Assembly: GCF_009856365.1 (NCBI RefSeq)
Contig: NZ_WMEX01000001.1
Span: forward strand, 434,001-498,000
Direction: 5' to 3'
Origin: Vreelandella halophila
GTDB lineage: Bacteria; Pseudomonadota; Gammaproteobacteria; Pseudomonadales; Oleiphilaceae
DNA length: 64,000 nt
Shown here: piece after piece, positions 39,362 to 48,244 of the stretch
Numbering within the stretch: the first letter of the stretch is position 1
How the letters are laid out: the number at the start of each line of letters is the position of its first letter
Position numbers and translations under genes: made by a program
The notes under the pieces: generated by a model
What the model was told of the DNA's origin: nothing
Database searches by the model: none
Seen by the model: the letters and a program-made list of their open reading frames with translations, nothing else

Positions 39362-40275
39362 CGCCATTCACGCTGGGCGCTGCCAGTGCCGCAGGCGCGC
39401 AGATGAACCGGGTGGCCGGCCGGGCATTGCGCCAGGCGGGCTCGGGCAAGGGGCGTGAGGGTGCCAAGGCGCGGGTAGCCGCCGATGGTCTGGCGGTCGT
39501 TCATCAGGCAGATGGGCTGACCGTCGGCCGGAACCTGCACGGCGCCAGCGGGAATGCCTTCGGAGATCATGGCGGTGTGGCGGCAGACCAGTTCCGGCCC
39601 AGTGAGGCGGATGCCCATGCGGTCCGTGCGGGTGTCGACCGTCCATTGCCGGTTGAAGGCCTGGTAAAGGCTGTAGCCGTCAAACCGGGCCGCCTGACCG
39701 CCGGGGATGAGCCCCAGACGGGCCGGTTGCTGGTAATCCATCCGCTGGGCGTTTGGCACATGGGTTTCCGCAGGAAAGCGGCCGGGTTCCTGTTGTGGGA
39801 ATGCCAGCCGGTCGCCGGACTCCAGGGGACGCCCGCCGCCTTTGTGTCCGCCCAGTCCCTCGCGCGTGACGCAGGCAACGCTGCCAAGGCTGGTTTCCCC
39901 CTGCCAGCCACCGGGGATGCCCAGGTAGGCGCGCATGCCGGCGCGGGGCAGGTCGAACGCCAGCCGGTCGCCTGGATGCAGCTCAAACCGCTGCCAGGGC
40001 GTCAGCGGCTGGCCGTTGACGGTGGCCCCCAGGTCCGCCCCGGTGAGTGACAGGGTGGTACTGGTTTCGGCGACCAGTGAGAGCCCGCCAATGGTGATTT
40101 CCAGAACCGGAGCAACCTGAGCGTTGCCGAGCAGGGCGTTGGCCCAGCCAGCGGCGTACCAGTCCATGGGGCCACCCTGGGTCATCCCCAGATGCCGTAC
40201 CCCGAAGCGCCCGGCATCCTGCAGCAGGGCCAGGGGGCCGGCTTGCTCGACACGCAGGGCACCGGCGCGGCTCAT
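39331..40275 (-). CDS. pxpC: 5-oxoprolinase subunit C (biotin-dependent carboxyltransferase-like)
   Basis: A 314-aa KipA/PxpC-family protein, typified by LQDAGRFGVRHLGMTQGGPMDW near the N-terminus. With PxpA and PxpB it hydrolyses 5-oxoproline to glutamate using ATP; the fold is shared with urea amidolyase and allophanate hydrolase. It starts in an ATGA overlap with pxpB. The last residues (FFLWPHQ) are encoded inside the shared operator module, so the C-terminus may have been rewritten by it. Confidence 0.9.
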   Translation of the reverse strand: MSRAGALRVEQAGPLALLQDAGRFGVRHLGMTQGGPMDWYAAGWANALLGNAQVAPVLEITIGGLSLVAETSTTLSLTGADLGATVNGQPLTPWQRFELHPGDRLAFDLPRAGMRAYLGIPGGWQGETSLGSVACVTREGLGGHKGGGRPLESGDRLAFPQQEPGRFPAETHVPNAQRMDYQQPARLGLIPGGQAARFDGYSLYQAFNRQWTVDTRTDRMGIRLTGPELVCRHTAMISEGIPAGAVQVPADGQPICLMNDRQTIGGYPRLGTLTPLARARLAQCPAGHPVHLRACGTGSAQREWRHLFFLWPHQ

Positions 40276-40985
40276 GGGGTTGCCTCCGCAACGGGCGTGG
40301 GGTCGCCGCCGAGCTCGATGAAGCGCTGCCGGGAGATCGGCACAAACCGGACCCGGTCCCCCGGCTCAAGGACCGTCATGGGCTCGCGGGTGGCATCGAA
40401 CAGCGTGAGGGGCGTTCGCCCGATCAGGTTCCAGCCCCCGGGCGTCACCTGGGGGTAGGCCGACGTCTGGCGCTCGGCAATGGCGATGCTGCCGCGCGGA
40501 ACCTGCTGCCGGGGTGTGGCCAGCCGTGGCGTGGCCAGCGCCGGGTCCACCAGCCCCATGAACGCGAACCCCGGCACAAACCCCAGCGCGAAGACCTGGT
40601 ATTGCGTGGCCGCGTGAGCGGCCGCAACCCGCTGCGGGGACCAGCCGTTACGCTCCGCGATCAGGCTCAGCTCCGGGCCCACGCTGACGTCGTACCATAC
40701 CGGCAGTTTGATCAGGCGCCCCCCGGTATCCTCGCTGCTGGGTTCCAGCCGTTCCAGAACGCTTTCCAGCAGTCTCCGTGACACAGTGTCTGTGAGCTGC
40801 CAGGGGTCGTACTGCACCAGAACCGTGGTGTAGGAGGGCACCATCTCGACCAGTGCGTCACCCAGTACGGCACGGCAGTCCCGGCAGAAGGCGGTGATCC
40901 AGTTCCGGCTGGCGGGGTCGATCCGGTCGGAGAAGCGCACCACCCAGGCATCAATGCCGGCGTTTTCCACCCGGGGTGTCATCAT
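40272..40985 (-). CDS. pxpB: 5-oxoprolinase subunit B (KipI family)
   Basis: A 237-aa protein, with [19 protein letters not shown] and [30 protein letters not shown] as the KipI/PxpB signatures (shown in parts). It is overlapped by ATGA at both ends, with pxpA upstream and pxpC downstream. In Bacillus the paralogue KipI inhibits the KinA kinase, but the complete pxpABC set points to the enzyme subunit. Confidence 0.92.
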   Translation of the reverse strand: MMTPRVENAGIDAWVVRFSDRIDPASRNWITAFCRDCRAVLGDALVEMVPSYTTVLVQYDPWQLTDTVSRRLLESVLERLEPSSEDTGGRLIKLPVWYDVSVGPELSLIAERNGWSPQRVAAAHAATQYQVFALGFVPGFAFMGLVDPALATPRLATPRQQVPRGSIAIAERQTSAYPQVTPGGWNLIGRTPLTLFDATREPMTVLEPGDRVRFVPISRQRFIELGGDPTPVAEATP

Positions 40986-41731
40986 GGCGTTGACTGATGA
41001 ATGGCGTCGCGGATGCGGCGGATGGCGGCGATGGATTCCGGGTTGTCGCCATGGACGCAGAGGGTGTCCGCTTCCAGAATCAGTTCGCCGCCGCAGCTGG
41101 TGGTGAGTGTTTCGCCCCGGGCGATCCGGCGGGCCTGTTCGATGATGGTTTCCGGCTCTGCGTGTACGGCACCGGGGTTGCTCCGGCTGAGAAGGTGGCC
41201 GTCGTCGTCGTAGGCGCGATCGGCAAAGGCTTCCAGCCAGAGGGGAATGCCGTGGGCCGTGGCCAGGGAGCGGACCGGGTGATTGTCCCGGGTGGACAGG
41301 GTCATGAGCGCCACCCTCGGGTCGAACGCCTTAACCGCGCGCATGACCGCCGCCAGGATGTCATGGTTTTTCATCATGTCGTTGTAGAGCGCCCCGTGCG
41401 GTTTGACGTAATGCACATCAGTGCCTGCCGCGCGGCAGAAGGCGCTGAGGGCTCCGATCTGGTAGAGCACGAGGTTCTCAATCTCTTCCGCTGAACAAGC
41501 CATGGAGCGCCGCCCGAACCCCATGAGGTCGGGGTAGGCCGGGTGGGCGCCGATGGTCACGCCATGGCTCACCGCCAGCTGCACGGTTCGCCGCATGTGG
41601 TCCTGGTCCGAGGCGTGGAAGCCGCAGGCGATGTTGGCCAGATCTACCACCGGCATGACGGCCTCGTCCATCCCCATTGCCCAGGGGCCGAAGCTTTCGC
41701 CCATGTCCGCATTCAGTCGCAGTCCTGTCAC
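40982..41731 (-). CDS. pxpA: 5-oxoprolinase subunit A (LamB/YcsF family)
   Basis: A 249-aa protein with [25 protein letters not shown] and [12 protein letters not shown], the family's polar motifs. The start appears to be GTG 41731, with GAGGTGG upstream. It leads the pxpA-pxpB-pxpC run and follows the symporter gene by 68 bases. 5-Oxoproline is a common damage product, but similar ATP-dependent enzymes cleave other cyclic amides, so the substrate is open. Confidence 0.92.
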   Translation of the reverse strand: MTGLRLNADMGESFGPWAMGMDEAVMPVVDLANIACGFHASDQDHMRRTVQLAVSHGVTIGAHPAYPDLMGFGRRSMACSAEEIENLVLYQIGALSAFCRAAGTDVHYVKPHGALYNDMMKNHDILAAVMRAVKAFDPRVALMTLSTRDNHPVRSLATAHGIPLWLEAFADRAYDDDGHLLSRSNPGAVHAEPETIIEQARRIARGETLTTSCGGELILEADTLCVHGDNPESIAAIRRIRDAIHQSTP

Positions 41732-41799
41732 GGTTGTTTCACCACCTCAGCTTTGAAAGTCAGTGCGGGAACAGACCAAGGATACTGCAATACCCCCTC

Positions 41800-43281
41800 T
41801 CAGGTGGAGGAGGTTCCAGTGAGGTTCATGGCGTCGGTTTCATCGCCTGTGCGTTTACGGTCGGTCAGCAGAGAGACCCCCACGTAGCACGCGGACGACA
41901 CGGCACACCCGGTCAGCGGGCCGATCAGCCAGCCCACCTCCATGAACAGCATCATATAGCCGCTGGTGAAAAAGCCTACGATCATGGCCGTGAGCGCGCC
42001 CCAGCCGCTGCCCTGCCAGAAGGTGGAGATGAACACCGGGCCGATCATGCTGGCCATGAGCGTGCCGGAGCCCAGTATGCCCAGCCAGGAAAGCATGAAA
42101 GGCGGTGCGTAGAGCATCATCAGAAGACCCACGATCCCCAGGATCACCACCGCGACACGGTTGATGGTGAGTGCTTCGTGGTCACTGTGGTGCTCACCGA
42201 ACAGCGCCAGGCGCAGGTCATGGGAGGTGGCCGAGGCCACGGTGTGCAGCAGGGAGTTGGCCGTGGACTTCATGGCGAACAGGATGAACAGGGTGATCAG
42301 CCCCTGGATGGCCGGGTGCATGAAGTGCTCCAGGTACATGGGCATGGCCCGGTCCGGATCCTCCAGTTCAGGGAACTGCATGCGCATGTAGAGCCCGACG
42401 ATCGGGATCAGGCTGAGCAGTGCCCCGAGAATTGCGACATAGACGCCGACCTTGTGGAACTTGATGCCCGGTTTCATGGCCAGGAAGCGGATGGCCATGT
42501 ACGGCAGCACCGCGGAGAACAGGAAGGCATAGGGCAGGACCAGGAAGACGGTTCCCACGTTGTCACCGTAGTGTGCACCAGTGGTAGGGTTGAGCAGTTC
42601 CGGGTCGATGTTGTTGAGCGAGCTCTGCCAGGCGGTCAGGTCCACACTGGTGAAGATCTGGATCATGATCAGCACAGCAGCCAGGGCCATGCCGCAGACC
42701 ATGATGGTGTCTGTCCAGGCCACGGCCGCCAGGCCGCCAAGCATGGTGTAGATGATGATCACGGCAATCATCAGGGTGGCGCTGGTGCCCAGTTTGATAT
42801 CGAGCCACTCGGCGCCCAGAAGGCCCACCGCCTTGATCTGGCTGGTCAGGAACACCAGCAGAAGCAGAATGGTGATGATGCCGGCAACGCCCTGGAGCAC
42901 CCGCCCCATGGTGCCGCCACCGTGGCTCTGTGCCACGTATTCGGGAATGGTGTTGCTGCCCATCTCCAGGGCACGACTCTGCAGGAAACGCGCAAAGTAC
43001 AGTACGGCAATCATCATCGCGGGGGCGAAAAAGAAGTTCCCCAGTACCTCGATGGCGCCGAACTTGTAGGTGACCCCGGGGGAGCCGATGAATCCCCATC
43101 CGCTGAAGCCGGTTGCTACAATGGTGCCCGCTGCCACAAAGGGCCCGAGTGAGCGCCCGGCCACCAGGAAGCCGCCTTCGGAGTCCTTGGTGATGTAGCG
43201 GGATGAGAGATAGCCGATACCGATGAGAGGAACGAAGGTGAGAGCCAGAAGCCCCCAGTTGAAATACGTGTACGGATCCAT
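41800..43281 (-). CDS. Sodium:solute symporter (SSS family)
   Basis: A 493-aa inner-membrane protein with about 13 hydrophobic segments. The sodium-symporter segment MLGGLAAVAWTDTIMVCGM is typical. Pattern and context suggest uptake of a small organic nutrient such as a compatible solute, amino acid derivative or creatine; the substrate is inferred only. ATG 43281 lies two bases after the stop of a 40-aa membrane protein, so the two are translationally coupled. Confidence 0.9.
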   Translation of the reverse strand: MDPYTYFNWGLLALTFVPLIGIGYLSSRYITKDSEGGFLVAGRSLGPFVAAGTIVATGFSGWGFIGSPGVTYKFGAIEVLGNFFFAPAMMIAVLYFARFLQSRALEMGSNTIPEYVAQSHGGGTMGRVLQGVAGIITILLLLVFLTSQIKAVGLLGAEWLDIKLGTSATLMIAVIIIYTMLGGLAAVAWTDTIMVCGMALAAVLIMIQIFTSVDLTAWQSSLNNIDPELLNPTTGAHYGDNVGTVFLVLPYAFLFSAVLPYMAIRFLAMKPGIKFHKVGVYVAILGALLSLIPIVGLYMRMQFPELEDPDRAMPMYLEHFMHPAIQGLITLFILFAMKSTANSLLHTVASATSHDLRLALFGEHHSDHEALTINRVAVVILGIVGLLMMLYAPPFMLSWLGILGSGTLMASMIGPVFISTFWQGSGWGALTAMIVGFFTSGYMMLFMEVGWLIGPLTGCAVSSACYVGVSLLTDRKRTGDETDAMNLTGTSST

Positions 43282-43283
43282 GG

Positions 43284-43406
43284 TCAACTCCGCGTTGAGG
43301 TGTTGGCCGGCTTCCTGTCCAGTTCACGTTTGACGAAGGTGGCGGCGGAATGCGCGAGCATCACGCCGGTGAGGATGGCGAATGTTGCAAGAACCCAAGA
43401 ATTCAT
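43284..43406 (-). CDS. Small (40 aa) single-span membrane protein, predicted symporter partner
   Basis: A short frame not long enough for routine calling. The product starts MNSWVLATFAILTGVMLAHS and continues AATFVKRELDRK, giving one hydrophobic helix (residues 4-24) followed by positive charges on the cytoplasmic side. AGGAG stands 9 bases before ATG 43406, and the stop is two bases before the symporter start. Tiny single-helix partners encoded just before SSS transporters are known in other bacteria. The fit of start, ribosome site, spacing and helix makes it a real gene in my view. Confidence 0.72.
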   Translation of the reverse strand: MNSWVLATFAILTGVMLAHSAATFVKRELDRKPANTSTRS

Positions 43407-43504
43407 CTGTCACAACTCCTGTCGTTTCTGAAAGACATGCTTTTCTTTCGGGCGGCGGGAACTGCTGAAAAGTTTCTTGCTAAGTAGTTCCACGTATGCC
43501 GGAT

Positions 43505-43584
43505 GCACACCTTACCAAGATGCGGCGCTAATAAAACCGGCTCCGGATTTGAACTCCTGATGGCGCCATAACATGACCAAATGG
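43505..43584. promoter_or_regulatory. Shared LysR-type operator/promoter module, copy B (symporter/LysR divergent region)
   Basis: The partner of 39282-39361. The core ATTTGAACTCCTGAT (43547-43561) keeps the T-N11-A form, and an exact dyad ATGGCGCCAT follows at 43560-43569. It lies between the divergent starts of the small membrane gene (43406) and the LysR gene (43597), the usual place for a LysR autoregulated operator. On the minus strand a possible -10 (TGGTAAGGTGT) aligns with that of copy A. Confidence 0.75.
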
Positions 43585-43596
43585 GCATAGACACCG

Positions 43597-44481
43597 ATGA
43601 CCAACATACCGATCGACTTTCTGCGGACTTTCGTGACCATCAAGGATCTGGGGGGATTCACCCATGCGGGGGAGCTGCTGGGCCGTTCCCAGCCGGCCAT
43701 CAGCCTCCAGATCAAGAAGCTGGAGTCCACGCTGGGGACGAACATCTTCTCACGCGGCAGCAACCTGGAGCTGACCGAGGATGGGGAGTACCTCTATGAA
43801 GCGGCCCAGCAGATCCTGCAGATCAATGATCAGGTGGTGGCCCGCATCAAGGGGGAGAATGTCTCGGGCCGGGTTCGGCTGGGGATTCCCAATGACTTTG
43901 AGCTGGCCTTTCTGCCGCGTGCACTGCGGGAGCTGTCGAACATCTATCCCAACATCACGGTGGAGGTGGACAGCGACATCAGCAAGTCCATTCATCAGCG
44001 CTTCCAGCGCAACTATTACGACGTCTGCCTGGTGATGGAGCCCGAAGGCGAGGCGGCGCCTCTGGATGAACAGGATCAGCGTGTGGATCAGCTGGCGTGG
44101 GTGGTGAACGATTCCAGCGTGGCGGAGGCGGATATTGTGCCCCTGGTGACCTACCCGCAGGGCTGCATTTACCGGGCCATGATGGAGACAGCGCTTGAGG
44201 AGGCCGGGGTGCCGTATCGCATTGCGTACACCAGCCCCAGTCTTCTCGGGATCATGTCCGCGGTGGAGGAGGGGCTGGGTGTGACGGCCCTGGCGGCCTC
44301 AGTGGTACCGGCCAATGTGAAGGCCCATGAGCAGACCGAGGTCCTGCCGCCGCTGGGAGCGGTGAGTGTCAGCCTGTACTACCGCCAGAACGAGCTGAAC
44401 GTGGCCACCCAGCAGGTACTGGATTTCCTGCGCAGCGGGCTGGCGGAACTGTCCCCCGTGCCCGCACTGGGTGGCCGCTGA
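43597..44481 (+). CDS. LysR-family transcriptional regulator
   Basis: A 294-aa regulator. The N-terminal winged helix-turn-helix is MTNIPIDFLRTFVTI, then GGFTHAGELLGRSQPAISLQIKKLE, followed by a periplasmic-binding-like effector domain (about 90-290). It is divergent from the symporter operon across copy B of the shared operator, and convergent with creatinase, leaving only 5 bases between stops. It is the prime candidate to control the symporter, pxpABC, NhaC and creatinase genes. Confidence 0.92.
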   Translation: MTNIPIDFLRTFVTIKDLGGFTHAGELLGRSQPAISLQIKKLESTLGTNIFSRGSNLELTEDGEYLYEAAQQILQINDQVVARIKGENVSGRVRLGIPNDFELAFLPRALRELSNIYPNITVEVDSDISKSIHQRFQRNYYDVCLVMEPEGEAAPLDEQDQRVDQLAWVVNDSSVAEADIVPLVTYPQGCIYRAMMETALEEAGVPYRIAYTSPSLLGIMSAVEEGLGVTALAASVVPANVKAHEQTEVLPPLGAVSVSLYYRQNELNVATQQVLDFLRSGLAELSPVPALGGR

Positions 44482-44486
44482 GGGGA

Positions 44487-45695
44487 TCACTGCACGATGT
44501 TGTGCTCGGGGCCGTAGGGGAAACGGGTAATGTTCTCCGCCCCGTGCTCGTTCACCACCAGGATGTCGTGCTCGCGATAACCGCCGGCGCCCGGCATGCC
44601 TTCCGGGATCGTGATCATCGGCTCCATGGAAACCACCATGTTCGGCTCCAGCACGGTTTCCACATCCTCGCGCAGCTCCAGGCCCGCCTCGCGGCCATAG
44701 TAGTGGCTGAGGGTGCCGAAGGAGTGGCCGTAGCCGAAGGAGCGGTACTTCAGCAGGTCGTGCTCCGCGTAGATTTTGTTGAGTTCGTGGGCGATGTCGC
44801 AGCAGCGCACGCCGGGGCGGATCAGTTCCTGGCCGCGTTCGTGCACCTGGCAGTTGATCTGCCACAGGCGCAGGTGCTCGTCGGAGGCGTGGTCGCAGAA
44901 CAGGGTGCGCTCCAGTGCTGTGTAGTAGCCGGAGATCATGGGGAAGGTGTTCAGGCTCAGGATGTCGCCCTTCTGCACCCGCCGGCTGGTCACCGGGTTA
45001 TGGGCGCCATCGGTGTTGATGCCGGACTGGAACCAGACCCAGGTATCCATCAGGTCCGTGTGCGGGTAGGTCCGGGCGATCTCGCGCACCATGGCCTGCT
45101 CGCCGGCCAGTGCCACCTCGTATTCGGGAATCCCTGCGGCGATGGCGTCGCGGACTGCTGATCCGCCCAGATCCGCGATGCGCGCGCCCTGTTTGATCAG
45201 CGCAATCTCCTCCTGGGATTTGAGCATCCGCATCTGCATGGTCGGTACGCCGATGTCCACGAGTTCGACCTTCCCGAGCGCATCCTGGAATTTGGTGTGG
45301 TTCTGCAGGGTGACATGGTCGTACTCGATGCCCACGCGCCGGCAGCCGCCGCACAGCTCCCGCACGGCCTTGAAGAAATTGTCCTTCTGCCAGTCGGTGT
45401 AGATGATGTTGTCGCCCAGCTGGTTGCGACGCCAGGGCTGGCCGCCGTCGATGTTGGCGGTGACCGTGGTGTAGCGCTCCTGGGTGACCACCAGCCCGTA
45501 GTCCCGCCCGAACCGGCAGTACACGAAGTCACTGAAGTAGTTGATGTTGTGGTAGGAAGTCAGGACAACGGCGTCCACGTCATTCTCGGCCATGTGCTTT
45601 CGCAGCTTGCCGAGGCGCCGCTGTAGTTCGTCGATGGAAAAGGTGGGCGTTACTTTGTCGCCGTTGGGGATCTCAATCAGTGATGGCAGGTCCAT
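44487..45695 (-). CDS. Creatinase (creatine amidinohydrolase)
   Basis: A 402-aa M24-fold enzyme that hydrolyses creatine to sarcosine and urea. The sequence follows Pseudomonas putida creatinase closely along its whole length, for example TSYHNINYFSDF, ANIDGGQPWRR and GYGHSFGTLSHYYGREAGLE. The catalytic His falls at residue 232 in GINTDGAHNP, the same number as in P. putida, and the conserved Glu in VSMEPMI is present. ATG 45695 has CGGAG before it. Ectoine hydrolase and methylcreatinine-type enzymes are relatives, but the fit to creatinase is better. Confidence 0.88.
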   Translation of the reverse strand: MDLPSLIEIPNGDKVTPTFSIDELQRRLGKLRKHMAENDVDAVVLTSYHNINYFSDFVYCRFGRDYGLVVTQERYTTVTANIDGGQPWRRNQLGDNIIYTDWQKDNFFKAVRELCGGCRRVGIEYDHVTLQNHTKFQDALGKVELVDIGVPTMQMRMLKSQEEIALIKQGARIADLGGSAVRDAIAAGIPEYEVALAGEQAMVREIARTYPHTDLMDTWVWFQSGINTDGAHNPVTSRRVQKGDILSLNTFPMISGYYTALERTLFCDHASDEHLRLWQINCQVHERGQELIRPGVRCCDIAHELNKIYAEHDLLKYRSFGYGHSFGTLSHYYGREAGLELREDVETVLEPNMVVSMEPMITIPEGMPGAGGYREHDILVVNEHGAENITRFPYGPEHNIVQ

Positions 45696-45792
45696 GGGAA
45701 CACTCCGTAATGAAAACGCAGGGAAAAGGTGAGTGGGTTGGGTACCTTTCCGGATGGGGCGTACTATCTGTTGGAGGGGGGCCGGACGGCAA

Positions 45793-45807
45793 ATGAGTAG
45801 TTCAAAT
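45793..45807. promoter_or_regulatory. Third copy of the LysR-type operator core, upstream of creatinase
   Basis: Read on the minus strand it is ATTTGAACTACTCAT, identical to copy A at 14 of 15 bases. It sits in a wider imperfect dyad, GGCA-N2-TGA-N5-TCA-N2-TGCC (45788-45810). It is about 100 bases before the creatinase start, a typical activator position for LysR proteins. The 236-base gap between creatinase and the GAF-GGDEF-EAL gene shows no other feature. Confidence 0.65.
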
Positions 45808-45931
45808 GCCATCATTGGAATGGGAAATGTCGGCCGTCTGCGGATGGAGCGTTTGTCTGTTGCGAAATATCAACTAAACATTAGGGTGTTTATCATGATC
45901 CCCTACGAGCAGAATCCCGAGTAGCCAACCG

Positions 45932-48127
45932 ATGACCGTGCAGCAGCCACTTCTCAAGAGCCAGCAGAAGATTCAGGAAATGATCGCGGAGCACGAGCCC
46001 CTGGAGGAAGTGCTGACCGAGATCACAGCCTTTGCCGAGGAGATGCTGCCGGGGGCCCTGGTGTCACTCATGTGTTACGACGAGCAGCGGGGTACGCTCA
46101 GTCTGGTCCCCAATGATCGGTTCTCCGTCCGTTTTACCGAAGCCCTGCGGGATCTGCCAGTGGCTGCGGGTGTGGGGGCCTGCGGCAGTGCTGCCTACCA
46201 CCGTTCCATGATGGTAACCACGGATATCCAGACGGATGACCGCTGGGAGGGATACCGGTCGATCGCACTGGACGAGGGGCTGCGGGCCTGCTGGTCCGTT
46301 CCCGTCCTGTCCGCGGAAGGTGAGACACTTCTGGGAACCTTCGGCACCTATTATCGGGAGCCCGCCAGTCCTTCGGATGCGGATCGTTTCAATCTCCAGC
46401 AGGCGGCGGCTCTGGCGGCGCTGGCCATTATCCGGGATCGCGACTGGTACCGTTACCAGGATCTGACAGCCCGTTATCAATCCCTGTATGAGCACCATCC
46501 CGATGGCGTCTATGAGTTCGATCTGGACGGCTATCTGAGGCGGGGTAACGCGGCATTTGCGCGCATCACCGGCTACTCACAGGCGGAGTACGCGGGGCAC
46601 CATTTCAATGAGTTCGTGGCGGAGCCGTTCCAGAAGAAGACCCGTGAGGCATTTGCGCAGGCCCGTTCCGGAGGCCATGTTACCTATGAGACGCGCGGCG
46701 TGTTGTCCACGGGGGAACCCTACGACCTTGAAGTAACCAATTTCCCGATCCAGGTGGATGGGGAGATTGTCGGGGTCTTCGGCGTATGCCGGGATATTTC
46801 GATGCGCAAGGAGCATGAGCGGCTGATTGCGTTCCACAACAGCTACGATGCCGTAACCGGGCTTGTTAACCGGGTGGTTTTTGAGGAACAACTGCTGCAC
46901 ACCCTGCATGAGCGCCGCCGCGAAGGGCGGGCTGTTGCAGTGATGTATCTGGATCTGGATGGCTTCAAACCCATCAACGAAGGGTTCGGACACCGTGTTG
47001 GGAACACGCTGCTGCAGCGGGTGGCGGAGCGTCTCCAGCAGCTTCTGGGACAGGACTGCGTACTCTCACGGCTTGTGGCTGACGAGTTCGTCGTGCTGCT
47101 CCCAGAGGTTGAGGAGCCGGCGATGGTTGAACGCAGGGCAGAGGCGATACTCTCAGCACTTGAGGACCCCTTTGAGGTGGAGGGGCACGCGATTCATCTC
47201 AGCGCCAGCGCCGGCCTGGCAATGGATGATGGCGAATCCGAGGCGCCCATTCTGATCCAGCATGCGGACATTGCCATGGAGGCGGCGAAAAGTCGGGGGA
47301 TGAATACCTGGCACTGGTATGAGCAGGAGCGCCGCCCCGCCACACAGGACGAGATTATTCTGCGCCATGACCTGCGTCTGGCAATGGAGCGCAATGAGCT
47401 GGAGCTGCATTATCAGCCAGTGATTGATGCGGTGAGCGGTTCCTGGCGTGGAGTGGAGGCGCTGGTGCGCTGGCACCATCCTCAGCGGGGAATGATATCG
47501 CCGGGGGTGTTCATTCCCCTTGCTGAGCAGACGGGCCAGATCATCGAGGTGGGGCGCTGGGTGCTCAGGCGAGCGTGCGAGGATGGTATGCAGCGCTGGC
47601 GGGAAGGCTGCCAGGTGGTTCCGGCGGCGGTGAACATTTCCACTCTGCAGTTCCGGCGCCGTAACTTTGTGGAAGAGGTCCGGGCCATTCTGGCGGAAAC
47701 CGGTCTGCCGGGCCATCTGCTGGAACTGGAGGTGACTGAGGGGGTGCTTATGGAAAACGCCCAGGAAACCATTGAGCTGATGAAGCAGCTCAGGGAGCTG
47801 GGCGTGACGGTCTCCATTGATGACTTCGGCACCGGCTATTCTAGCCTGCGCTACCTCCGGGATCTGCCTGCCAGCAAGGTCAAACTCGACATTTCCTTCA
47901 TCCGGGATATTCTCACCAACCCCGACAACATGGCGATCGTCCAGGGCATCATTACCATGGCTCACCATATGCAGCTGAAGGTGGTGGCCGAAGGGGTTGA
48001 GACCGAGGCGCAGCGCGACGACCTGGTCGCCCGCGGCTGCGATCTTCTTCAGGGATTCCTGTTCTCCAGGGCCCTGCCTGTTGCCGAACTGGACTCTCTT
48101 CCGGCCCGGTTTCCAGACCGCGACTGA
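45932..48127 (+). CDS. GAF-PAS-GGDEF-EAL protein, probable c-di-GMP phosphodiesterase
   Basis: A 731-aa cytoplasmic signalling protein: GAF (about 15-165), PAS (about 188-300), GGDEF (about 305-465) and EAL (about 475-725). The GGDEF loop reads VADEF (382-386) and has no RxxD inhibitory site, so cyclase activity is doubtful. The EAL domain keeps EALVRW (509-514), DDFGTGYSSL, the KLD step and VVAEGVET, all needed for hydrolysis. It is likely a c-di-GMP-degrading enzyme tuned by the N-terminal sensors. Confidence 0.88.
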   Translation: MTVQQPLLKSQQKIQEMIAEHEPLEEVLTEITAFAEEMLPGALVSLMCYDEQRGTLSLVPNDRFSVRFTEALRDLPVAAGVGACGSAAYHRSMMVTTDIQTDDRWEGYRSIALDEGLRACWSVPVLSAEGETLLGTFGTYYREPASPSDADRFNLQQAAALAALAIIRDRDWYRYQDLTARYQSLYEHHPDGVYEFDLDGYLRRGNAAFARITGYSQAEYAGHHFNEFVAEPFQKKTREAFAQARSGGHVTYETRGVLSTGEPYDLEVTNFPIQVDGEIVGVFGVCRDISMRKEHERLIAFHNSYDAVTGLVNRVVFEEQLLHTLHERRREGRAVAVMYLDLDGFKPINEGFGHRVGNTLLQRVAERLQQLLGQDCVLSRLVADEFVVLLPEVEEPAMVERRAEAILSALEDPFEVEGHAIHLSASAGLAMDDGESEAPILIQHADIAMEAAKSRGMNTWHWYEQERRPATQDEIILRHDLRLAMERNELELHYQPVIDAVSGSWRGVEALVRWHHPQRGMISPGVFIPLAEQTGQIIEVGRWVLRRACEDGMQRWREGCQVVPAAVNISTLQFRRRNFVEEVRAILAETGLPGHLLELEVTEGVLMENAQETIELMKQLRELGVTVSIDDFGTGYSSLRYLRDLPASKVKLDISFIRDILTNPDNMAIVQGIITMAHHMQLKVVAEGVETEAQRDDLVARGCDLLQGFLFSRALPVAELDSLPARFPDRD

Positions 48128-48154
48128 ACCATGTGCATTCGTGATTCTGTCGTT

Positions 48155-48173
48155 ATACTACATTACGTAGTAT
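48155..48173. promoter_or_regulatory. 19-base perfect dyad between two c-di-GMP genes
   Basis: ATACTAC-ATTAC-GTAGTAT has two 7-bp arms. It is AT-rich in a GC-rich genome and lies 28 bases after the EAL gene and 72 bases before the PAS-GGDEF gene. It looks like an operator for a dimeric repressor; the protein is not identifiable. Confidence 0.45.
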
Positions 48174-48244
48174 CCACACTTTGATCGGCTCGTGACTCGC
48201 GTACATTGACTGTGACTGATCAGTCCGAGGTCCTGGAGTGAAGT

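Noticed and set aside
41677..43152. A 491-codon plus-strand frame opposite the symporter gene
   Set aside because: Antisense of membrane helices, with no recognisable domain and no ribosome-binding site.
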